Source: Bacillota bacterium (GTDB lineage: Bacteria; Bacillota; Desulfotomaculia; Desulfotomaculales; Ammonificaceae). Taken from it: a DNA stretch of 40,217 nucleotides. A program made the position numbers and the translations under genes. How positions within the stretch are numbered: position 1 is the stretch's first letter; every line of letters begins with the position of its first letter. The notes below the pieces were generated by a model. The model was not told the DNA's origin. It searched no databases and worked only from the letters and a program-made list of their open reading frames with translations. This document shows, in pieces, positions 32,167 to 38,896 of the stretch. Where the stretch lies: contig JAGUUY010000051.1 of the NCBI GenBank assembly GCA_020063185.1, forward strand, positions 1 through 40,217, read 5' to 3'.

Positions 32167-33606
32167 CTAAATCTGTCTGTGTCCCTTGAATACCAACGCT
32201 GCTCCTACAAAGTCAATCAGGCCGTTAATCGGGATGTCCAGGTGGTGGTATTCGTGCAGTATGCCGTAAAACTGAGCCTTACAAATCGAGCAAGGGGCAC
32301 AGAGGATGTCCGCTTCCGTGGCTTTAATCTGCGCCACCTTTTTCAAGGAAAACTTGCCCCGGAGCTCGAACATTTCCGGATCGTCGTAAAGAACCGCCGA
32401 ACCGCCGCCGCAGCAGAAGTTCTTTTCCCCGTTGGGCGTCATCTCCCTGACCTCCGGTACCGATGCGTAAAGGTTAACGCGGAGGTTTTGGATCAGGTTG
32501 CAGGCCCGGCAGTAATTACAGGGGTCGTGCAGCGTAACGGACTGTCCCACCGGTACCAGACGGTTGTCCCGCGGGTTTAGTTTAAGTTTCCCGAGCTTGA
32601 CGTATGCCGCTACTTCGTCGTGGACGTGAACGATAGGAACCCTTTTGTGGTAATCGTAGCCCGCGCCGGCAATTGCGTAGTCGGTCAATGACGGGGTGTA
32701 CATCTTCCACGCCCGCCAGCCGTGGCCGCATTCGCCGAAGACGATTTTCTTGATGCCGAGTTCGGCCACCGTTCGCCACAACCGTTCCACCAACTCGCGC
32801 TGGACTGAATGCTGCTCCGTCAAGAGGCCGAAGTTCCCAGCCTCCGTCATATGCGAGGAGATAGTCCAGTTGGCGCCCACATATTCGAAAAACTGACAAG
32901 CGCCCTTCAACGTCTCGGGGTTCAGCAGGTAGTCGGCCGACGAAGGAACGTACAGGATGTCCGAGTTCGGCTTATCAACGGGAAACTCCATGCGCAAGCC
33001 CCGTTCCTCCTCGATCTCATCGGAAAGGAAGTCATGGGTTTCGATCAAGGCCTGTTTGGTCATGTTCCCCTGGTTCCCGCGTTCATAGACGGCGGCTGAC
33101 GCCGCGCCCTGCAGGTCAGGGACCATACCTATTCCCCACAAAATTTCCCGGCCGGCCATGGTGACTTCACAGGTGTCGATCCCGAAGGGGCATACGTGCC
33201 CGCACCTGCGGCATTCCGTGCACTGGTAGTAATAGCTGTACCACTTTTCTAAGGTATCCATGGTAATTTCTTCGGCGCCGACCAGGTTTCCAAAAAGACG
33301 TCCCTGAACGGTAAAATACCGCTTATAGACCTTCCGCATCAGGTCCGCCCGCCCCGCCGGGATGTTGTTCGGGTCTTTCGTCCCTAAATATGCGTGGCAT
33401 TCGTTGGCGCACACGCCGCATTTGACACACGACTCCATGGCCATCACCAGGGAACGGCGGTCTTTGCGGTAATAATCCAGCCATTTGAGCGCCTCCGCCG
33501 GCTTGTGCTCGTCGGGAACCTCCCGCACGTAAAGTCGCTTAAGCACTCTGGCAGACGCTCTTGCCGGTTGACTCAGTTCTTGGCCTTTTACGATTTTCTT
33601 AGGCAC
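32167..33606 (-). CDS. dsrK: DsrK, HdrD-like iron-sulfur subunit of the DsrMK complex
   Basis: This 479-residue cytoplasmic subunit resembles heterodisulfide reductase HdrD and is thought to reduce the DsrC trisulfide. Two [4Fe-4S] sites are at C60/C63/C66/C70 (CVKCGVCANEC) and C129/C132/C135/C139 (CTECRRCGHVC). A CCG domain follows with C363/C366/C369 (CNYCRAC), C398-C399 (NFCCGGG) and C436/C439 (CAPC), the ligands of the catalytic non-cubane-type cluster. Another cysteine is in GECGHGWRAW (C293). The start is GTG 33606 behind GGAGGTG. It is 17 bases after dsrM, so the two are co-transcribed. The DsrJOP subunits of Gram-negative reducers are absent here. Confidence 0.94.
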   Translation of the reverse strand: MPKKIVKGQELSQPARASARVLKRLYVREVPDEHKPAEALKWLDYYRKDRRSLVMAMESCVKCGVCANECHAYLGTKDPNNIPAGRADLMRKVYKRYFTVQGRLFGNLVGAEEITMDTLEKWYSYYYQCTECRRCGHVCPFGIDTCEVTMAGREILWGIGMVPDLQGAASAAVYERGNQGNMTKQALIETHDFLSDEIEEERGLRMEFPVDKPNSDILYVPSSADYLLNPETLKGACQFFEYVGANWTISSHMTEAGNFGLLTEQHSVQRELVERLWRTVAELGIKKIVFGECGHGWRAWKMYTPSLTDYAIAGAGYDYHKRVPIVHVHDEVAAYVKLGKLKLNPRDNRLVPVGQSVTLHDPCNYCRACNLIQNLRVNLYASVPEVREMTPNGEKNFCCGGGSAVLYDDPEMFELRGKFSLKKVAQIKATEADILCAPCSICKAQFYGILHEYHHLDIPINGLIDFVGAALVFKGHRQI

Positions 33607-33623
33607 CTTGGCTCACCTCCCTC

Positions 33624-34406
33624 CTATAACTTCAACTTCACGCCGGGCATGCCCATGGGCGGTTCCGGGTACGGGCGGTTGTAAATCCAGCGGTTCCAGA
33701 GTATGCCGAAGGGGTGCATTAGTTTAGAGAAGGGGAAAATAATCAACATAATCTGTACCGCCAGGAAATGAACGAAGAAATACCAGTTCATAAGGCCGGT
33801 CTCATGAATAACCGGCATCGGCCCCGGGTGAAAAAGTATCAGCCCCAGCATGAAATCCCGGGCGGCCAGATATTCGACCGCCACCGCGTGGAAGAGCCGC
33901 ATATAGTCGCCGACACCGACAATGACGATAAGCAGCAACAAATGCAGGTAATCGCTCGGTGCGGATATAACCCGCACCTTTTCCACCGCGAAACGCCGGT
34001 AAAGAAGGTAAAGCAGGGCCACTAAGAAAATGAGGCCGAAAGTGGTTCCGAGAGCGTTGGAAGCCGCCTCGCTCTGGGCTTCCGTGACTATCCAAGGCAG
34101 CAAGAGGTGGAACTGACTGCCAAGCGTCGCGATACCCAAAACATGTCCCCCGAATATCGATACCAGCGCCACGTGCATCGGCCATGCCCCGACCCACAAC
34201 GGCTTATCAAACTTAAAGATGTTCCAGAAACTAACGATCTGCCAGAGGATCCAGGCAACCGCCGCGCCCCAGGAAGAAGGAAAGGGCGCAAGCGTAATGT
34301 TATGCACGATCCGGCCGATCATCCAGCGCCAGATACGCCACGTTATCCCCCCGAGTAAGATCGCGACTGTTACATAGGGAAGGATTTTTCCGACAAAAAG
34401 CTCCAA
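33624..34406 (-). CDS. dsrM: DsrM, membrane cytochrome b subunit of the DsrMK complex
   Basis: This 260-residue NarI/HdrE-like membrane protein would oxidise menaquinol and pass electrons to DsrK through b hemes. About six hydrophobic segments are seen. Candidate heme-ligand histidines are in WPMHVALVSIFGGHVLG, DYLHLLLL, YMRLFHAV and FFVHFLAVQ. I place the start at TTG 34406 because AGGAGGT lies seven bases before it. The GTG at 34415 overlaps that site. The gene leads dsrK and follows two ferredoxin genes. The family call is clear; heme number needs spectroscopy. Confidence 0.92.
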   Translation of the reverse strand: MELFVGKILPYVTVAILLGGITWRIWRWMIGRIVHNITLAPFPSSWGAAVAWILWQIVSFWNIFKFDKPLWVGAWPMHVALVSIFGGHVLGIATLGSQFHLLLPWIVTEAQSEAASNALGTTFGLIFLVALLYLLYRRFAVEKVRVISAPSDYLHLLLLIVIVGVGDYMRLFHAVAVEYLAARDFMLGLILFHPGPMPVIHETGLMNWYFFVHFLAVQIMLIIFPFSKLMHPFGILWNRWIYNRPYPEPPMGMPGVKLKL

Positions 34407-34464
34407 CCACAGCACCTCCTTTTAACGATTTCCCAACCGACCATCACCGGGCATTGAAAAGAAC

Positions 34465-34650
34465 CTATACCTCCTGAATGGTAATCGCACCGGTCGGGCA
34501 AACGGTGACACAGGTTTCGCAGCCGAGGCAGGCCGTCTCATCCGTCACTCTGACCCGCCCGTCCTCCAGCACAAGGATCCCGGCCGGGCAAGCCTCCACA
34601 CATTCGCCGCAACCCTCACATTTCTCATCATCACGCGAAACTATCCACAT
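34465..34650 (-). CDS. 2[4Fe-4S] ferredoxin, second of a tandem pair
   Basis: This 61-residue ferredoxin has two cluster motifs, CEGCGECVEACP and CLGCETCVTVCP, in the bacterial 2[4Fe-4S] layout. It is about three-quarters identical to the ferredoxin encoded at 34817 and has the same length, so the pair arose by tandem duplication. It lies about 60 bases before dsrM. That suggests it is made with DsrMK and carries electrons to or from it. The start is ATG 34650, with GGGAGG 11 bases upstream, a rather long gap. Confidence 0.93.
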   Translation of the reverse strand: MWIVSRDDEKCEGCGECVEACPAGILVLEDGRVRVTDETACLGCETCVTVCPTGAITIQEV

Positions 34651-34816
34651 ATACCAAAAAACCTCCCGCTGCTATAAAAAACCAGCGAACCAAGTTTCCT
34701 AAAATAGCACCTCCTTCTGGCAATTTACTGCACAAACAGAAAATGGTGTGTGCCTCACAAGATTAAGGGGGCAACCCTACCGGCAATCCCTTTTCTCCGG
34801 CTTTGGACCGATAGCC

Positions 34817-35002
34817 CTACCTTTCTTCGATGGTAATGGCGCCGTTCGGACAGACGGAGACGCAGGTTTCACAACCTTCGCAAGCCGTCTCGTCGGTGAT
34901 TTTTACTTTCCCGTCTTCCATAACCAGAATTCCGGCCGGACAAGTTTCAACGCACTCGCCGCACGCGTCACACTTCTCTTCGTCACGGGTAACTACGAAC
35001 AT
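34817..35002 (-). CDS. 2[4Fe-4S] ferredoxin, first of a tandem pair
   Basis: This 61-residue ferredoxin has the cluster motifs CDACGECVETCP and CEGCETCVSVCP. It starts at ATG 35002 behind a strong AAAGGAGG. It is the first gene of the probable ferredoxin-ferredoxin-dsrM-dsrK-dsrC transcript. A space of 166 bases follows before the second ferredoxin; it contains a good GAAGGAGGTG site but no convincing gene behind it. Differences from its twin are mostly conservative. Confidence 0.93.
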   Translation of the reverse strand: MFVVTRDEEKCDACGECVETCPAGILVMEDGKVKITDETACEGCETCVSVCPNGAITIEER

Positions 35003-35124
35003 TTCTAAACCTCCTTTAAAGACTGATTTTCTTATTTAAGAGCTTGAAATAAACACCCTAAGATAATTGTTCTTCAGAGCAACACGCCGTTTTAACGAAA
35101 TCTCCTAACCAGGTCCCTGAAAAA

Positions 35125-35349
35125 TTGAGTACCCTTCAAATGCGCCCGCCGGGTAAAACCAATCCGAACCCACCCCATCTGCCGGTGCCTGACCAGGCTA
35201 CGCATATCTTTGGTACCTCTACCCGCCCTTTGGAAGAGGCAATCGGAAATACGTTTGAAATGATCTGGTTCACGGACCCGGGGGAAACTGGCGCGTGTAA
35301 CGTTCCACCTCCCCTACATCTTAAAACCTTTTTTAAAGCAGTTAACTAA
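35125..35349. other. Unassigned element open on both strands
   Basis: Within the 448-base gap between the first ferredoxin and murA, a plus-strand frame of 74 codons begins with TTG 35125 (MSTLQMRPPGKTNPNPPHLP). The minus strand is open for about 75 codons over much of the same stretch. It contains the peptide VNQIISNVFPIASSKGRVEV behind a possible GTG. Both peptides look protein-like, but neither has a good ribosome binding site. It could be a decayed insertion-sequence end, a structured RNA or a leader of the ferredoxin-dsr transcript. Confidence 0.3.
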
Positions 35350-35351
35350 AA

Positions 35352-35387
35352 CAAAAAAATATGCCCAGCGGTGCATTTTCAACACCG
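35352..35387 (-). terminator. Possible terminator downstream of murA
   Basis: On the minus strand CGGTG and CACCG pair (plus-strand arms 35369-35373 and 35383-35387). TTTTTTTG follows about ten bases later. The gap between stem and T-run weakens the call. Confidence 0.4.
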
Positions 35388-35450
35388 TGACGCTTAACAG
35401 GTTAATTATTTGGACAATTTTCCTCGCGTCGCATGAAAATCCCTTTGCTA

Positions 35451-36785
35451 TTATTCGAGGCGTGTCGTAATATTCCTTCTCTCAATGTCACTTTTTTCTC
35501 CAAAAGGCAAGCCGGAACCAACACTGTTACTACGTTCGATATCCGCGCCCAAACCGATAAGTCTTTGTTCAAAATCCTTATAACCGCGGTCAATAAGATC
35601 GGCGCCGCTTACCTCCGTTTCACCCTCGGCGAGCAACCCCGCGACCACCAGGCCCGCACCCGCTCGCAGATCCGTCGCCCGTACCTGGGCGCCGAACAGC
35701 CGGGACACCCCCTCGATAATCGCCACCCGGCCCTCAACCTTAATCCGCGCTCCCATGCGGCGATACTCTTGCGCTACCTGGAAGCGGCTTTCGTAAATAT
35801 TCTCTACAATCACACTGGTCCCCGGCGTGACGCTTAGCAAGGCCATAAGCTGCGATTGCATATCGGTCGGGAAACCCGGATAAGGCATTGTCTTAACGTT
35901 AACGGGGTGTAACGGCTCATCTCTGCTTTCCACCAGGAGGGTTTCTTCGCCCTCAATAATCTCCGCCCCCGCCTCCCGCAGTTTGGCCGTTAGCGGTTGG
36001 ATATGCCGCGGAATGACCCCTTCAATCTCCACTTTTCCCCCGGTGGCTACGGCAGCCGTTATGAAAGTACCCGCCTCGATCCGGTCCGGAATAACGCTGT
36101 ATTGGACGCTGCGGCCAAGTTCTTTCACGCCCTCGATGCGGATCACATCGGTACCGGCGCCAAAAATCCGGGCGCCCAGCCCGTTGAGGAAATTTGCCAG
36201 GTCTACAACTTCAGGTTCCTTAGCCGCGTTTTCGATCAGGGTCTGTCCCTCCGCAAGGCAAGCAGCCATCATAATGTTTTCCGTGGCGCCTACGCTCGGA
36301 AAATCAAGGTATACCTGGGCTCCTTTCAAGCGCGAAGCCCGAGCGAAAACATAACCCTTATCCAGACTTAACGTCGCCCCCATTGCGCTCAGCCCCTTAA
36401 AATGCAAGTCCATCGGCCTTGCCCCGATGTTACATCCGCCGGGCAGGGGAATACGTACGTCGCCGCATCGCGCAAGCATCGGGCCAAGAAGAAGGTTGGA
36501 AGCCCGCAGTTTTTTTACCAGTTCATAAGGAGCTTCCCGCATATTAATCGCGGGCACACTTATGGCAAGCGTGTCTGCTTTTCGCCAGGCAACCCGCACA
36601 CCAAGATGGGTGATTACCTGGATGATATGCCTGACGTCGCTTATGTCAGGGACATTATCAATAACCACGTTGTCTTTGGCCAGAATCACACCACAAAGCA
36701 TGGCTAAAGCGGCGTTTTTTGCGCCGTTTATCCGTACCCGTCCCTTAAGCGGCCGGCCGCCGTGAACAATTATTTTGGGGAACAA
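35451..36785 (-). CDS. murA: UDP-N-acetylglucosamine 1-carboxyvinyltransferase MurA
   Basis: This 444-residue cytosolic enzyme transfers enolpyruvate from phosphoenolpyruvate to UDP-GlcNAc, the first committed step of peptidoglycan synthesis. The catalytic pair GAKNAAL (K23, N24), the loop cysteine C118 in PLPGGCNIGARPMD (the fosfomycin target) and the PGFPTDMQ motif are all present. The C-terminal tail after DIERSNS is about 25 residues longer than usual. The start is TTG 36785 behind GGAGG. Many Firmicutes have two MurA paralogues; which one this is cannot be told here. Confidence 0.96.
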   Translation of the reverse strand: MFPKIIVHGGRPLKGRVRINGAKNAALAMLCGVILAKDNVVIDNVPDISDVRHIIQVITHLGVRVAWRKADTLAISVPAINMREAPYELVKKLRASNLLLGPMLARCGDVRIPLPGGCNIGARPMDLHFKGLSAMGATLSLDKGYVFARASRLKGAQVYLDFPSVGATENIMMAACLAEGQTLIENAAKEPEVVDLANFLNGLGARIFGAGTDVIRIEGVKELGRSVQYSVIPDRIEAGTFITAAVATGGKVEIEGVIPRHIQPLTAKLREAGAEIIEGEETLLVESRDEPLHPVNVKTMPYPGFPTDMQSQLMALLSVTPGTSVIVENIYESRFQVAQEYRRMGARIKVEGRVAIIEGVSRLFGAQVRATDLRAGAGLVVAGLLAEGETEVSGADLIDRGYKDFEQRLIGLGADIERSNSVGSGLPFGEKSDIERRNITTRLE

Positions 36786-36889
36786 ATATTTTCCTCCGTT
36801 CGGTTAAAATACGCCGGGACCATTTTTTTCTGGCATAAACCTCTTTCTCCGGATTCGGACTTAACAATAAATGTTTCCGTCACTCTACC

Positions 36890-37753
36890 TTAGTCCACCC
36901 ATTGCAGCCAATTCGCCTCGAACTCGTCCATACCGAAACCAAGATGCCTCTTCAACGCCTGGTTGAACGAAAACCCTTCCGCCAGATCTGAAAGCATGGC
37001 GGACATAAGTCCTCCGCCGCCTTGCTGGTTAAGGTACCGCACCATTAAAAGGGATTGGTAATACGCCGTTTGCTGGTCCGGTAAGGAATCAAAGTTTTCG
37101 AGCGCCGTAAAGGAATACCACCCTAGAATGCTCTCCGGAGGTTCAAAAGTGAATCCGGTCAACCGCTGCTCGATTTCTTGCGCCAGGCCTTCCGTCAGCC
37201 ACCGCGGATAATTGCTGCGGGTTTGGTAATCGACCATCAGGTGGGCCGCTTCATGGACGATCGGCCCGGTCCTGAAAAAAATCTCCTCAATATCCGCGTC
37301 GGTTTCAAGGATCCATGCTTTAGGGCTTAAGACCCGGATTGTCCCGGCCCAGTAAACCCCCATCGTGCCTTCATCAGCAGGCCAGCCGAAAAACCTGTTT
37401 AACTCGCGCTGTTCCCGGTAGACGATCACCGGCACCCGTCTCGTCAACTCGATCCCGAACTCTGTCGCGACGCGCGGCAAAAACCGCTCCGCCGCCGCCT
37501 GGACAATTTTCGCCGCCTCTTCCTCGCCTCCCGGATAATAGACGATAGAGTACCTGCCGTAAAGCCTTTCCGAACCGACATGCTGAACGGAAACCAGACC
37601 TCTATTAATCTCCCGCAGGAACCAAACGATATGCATTCTGGCAAAAGAGGGAACTCTTAACAGGAAAAACCCGACAATGATAATTGATAACACTAGAAGG
37701 CTCTTCGGCCGGAACCATGTTAGGTGGCGCCTCGGTATTGTGTTTAATGCCAA
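36890..37753 (-). CDS. Membrane-anchored peptidase MA-like gluzincin
   Basis: This 287-residue protein has an N-terminal membrane anchor (about 18-34) and an extracellular metallopeptidase-like domain. The zinc motif HEAAH is at 167-171 (IVHEAAHLMVDY), with the third ligand probably Glu188 in PRWLTEGLAQEIE. This matches the peptidase MA/gluzincin pattern. The C-terminal helix region has DSLPDQQTAYYQSLLMVRYL. The start is TTG 37753. It follows the TPR gene by 81 bases. The substrate is unknown; a wall or spore role is possible given the neighbours. Confidence 0.8.
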   Translation of the reverse strand: MALNTIPRRHLTWFRPKSLLVLSIIIVGFFLLRVPSFARMHIVWFLREINRGLVSVQHVGSERLYGRYSIVYYPGGEEEAAKIVQAAAERFLPRVATEFGIELTRRVPVIVYREQRELNRFFGWPADEGTMGVYWAGTIRVLSPKAWILETDADIEEIFFRTGPIVHEAAHLMVDYQTRSNYPRWLTEGLAQEIEQRLTGFTFEPPESILGWYSFTALENFDSLPDQQTAYYQSLLMVRYLNQQGGGGLMSAMLSDLAEGFSFNQALKRHLGFGMDEFEANWLQWVD

Positions 37754-37834
37754 ATCAGGCCCTTCCCTTCTCGTTAATTAATTATAAGAAAGGCTGACTG
37801 GCATTAATAGTGGTAATTATGAGAAAAGGTTTCG

Positions 37835-38416
37835 CTAATCTTGTTTTACCGGCTGACTCTCCCCTTCGCGCGACCAATCCCGTATCAATTCCTGGGCCTC
37901 TTCCACCTCCCGGCCGGTCTTGGCAAGCGAGACGAAACGCCTGAGGTCCGCGACCGCACCGGCATAGTCCTCATTGCCGTAAGCTCGGATAAGTCCGCGA
38001 TAGTACAGCGCCTTCTGGTGGTCCGGCGCTTTTTCCAAGATGGCTTCCACCTGCAACAGCGCTTCCGGATAATTGTCCGCCATGAAATACTGTTCAACAA
38101 GACCCAATCGTGCCGCCGCATTTTCCGGCGCCACGTTCAGAACTTTTTGATAGGCCTGGATCGCGTTATTCACATCGCCGCTTTCCGCACAGCGTCCGGC
38201 TATGGAAAGAAGGGTGGCGATGTCTTTTTGCTTTTCGGCCTTTTCCAGTTGGAAGGTTACAGGATCATCCCGGTTCTCCGTCTTTTCCCGTACGGGTTCG
38301 TCCGGCAGGGATGTCCAAATTACGGACGAGCCCACAAGTCCGATGCCCAGCGTAACGACCAGCACCCAAAAAACCGCCTTGATAAACTTCTTTCTGGTTT
38401 TAAACGAAAGAAACAA
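37835..38416 (-). CDS. Membrane-anchored TPR-repeat protein
   Basis: This 193-residue protein has one N-terminal transmembrane segment (about 12-32) and then tetratricopeptide-like helices. Examples are DVNNAIQAYQKVLNVAPENA, NYPEALLQVEAILEKAPDHQ and DYAGAVADLRRFVSLAKTGR. Such domains bind proteins rather than catalyse reactions. The start is TTG 38416 behind GGAGGTATGAAGG. It lies just before the peptidase MA-like gene and probably shares its transcript. The two may act together outside the membrane. A MITE-like element begins 35 bases upstream of the start. Confidence 0.78.
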   Translation of the reverse strand: MFLSFKTRKKFIKAVFWVLVVTLGIGLVGSSVIWTSLPDEPVREKTENRDDPVTFQLEKAEKQKDIATLLSIAGRCAESGDVNNAIQAYQKVLNVAPENAAARLGLVEQYFMADNYPEALLQVEAILEKAPDHQKALYYRGLIRAYGNEDYAGAVADLRRFVSLAKTGREVEEAQELIRDWSREGESQPVKQD

Positions 38417-38451
38417 CCTTCATACCTCCAGGTATTAGCTGATACTGATGG

Positions 38452-38550
38452 CCCAGCACTCAGCGTAGCTTTTGAACTTCGAAGGAGAGACCTTCATTAG
38501 CCTAATGAAATGGTAGCCTTTAAACCTCAAGCACTATACTGAGTGCTGGG
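38452..38550. mobile_element. MITE-like element, copy B
   Basis: This 99-bp segment has the same perfect 12-bp terminal inverted repeats (38452-38463 and 38539-38550) as copy A at 30053. Aligned by eye, most positions agree, including the central TGAAATGGTA and TTTAAACCTCAA. It is followed at once by a GGGTCC-headed heptamer array, as copy A is. It lies between the M23 peptidase and TPR genes and has no coding frame. Confidence 0.8.
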
Positions 38551-38552
38551 TG

Positions 38553-38740
38553 GGGTCCGTTCTAAGTTCTAAGTCAAGCTCAGACGGATACACCTTTAGG
38601 GTCTGTTCACGGTTTGGGGTTCCTTAACTTCGAACCGACCCTTTCTTCATTTAGCATTAGCTGAACTGTGAACTTCGAACTGACCCGTAATTCGCGCCGC
38701 ATTGGCTTGAACTTCGACTCTCGACTTTCGACTCGTGACT
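38553..38740. repeat. GGGTCN-headed arrays and heptamer tract
   Basis: GGGTCC leads into GTTCTAA, GTTCTAA, GTCAAGC (38553-38579). GGGTCT leads into GTTCACG, GTTTGGG (38599-38618). Inverted copies GAACCGACCC and GAACTGACCC are at 38632 and 38677. A fourth tract, TTCGACT, CTCGACT, TTCGACT, CGTGACT, runs at 38713-38740. With the MITE-like element they fill most of the 480-base gap. Confidence 0.7.
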
Positions 38741-38840
38741 TATTTTCAAGACAGAAGCCTGAATTCAGAACAGTAGAACAAGAACCAGGATAACCGTAAT
38801 AAGTATACCATAACACGGAGCTACCGGAGCCCGCGCCGTA

Positions 38841-38872
38841 AATAAAAAATCTGGCTATACAGCCAGACGTTT
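38841..38872 (-). terminator. Intrinsic terminator of the M23 peptidase gene
   Basis: TCTGGC and GCCAGA pair around a six-base loop (plus-strand arms 38850-38855 and 38862-38867). On the minus strand TTTTTTA follows. T5 on the plus side suggests it could work both ways. Confidence 0.8.
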
Positions 38873-38896
38873 TTAACACTTTTATTAATCAGCCGG

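Noticed and set aside
34651-34816. Small membrane peptide gene between the two ferredoxins
   Set aside because: A minus-strand frame of about 20 codons starting at a TTG could encode a hydrophobic peptide, but it overlaps the ferredoxin start and the nearest strong ribosome binding site leads to an immediate stop.
38607-38879. Minus-strand open frame of 90 codons
   Set aside because: It is made of the heptamer and GGGTCN repeats plus the M23 terminator. It has no ribosome binding site and a biased, repeat-derived composition.
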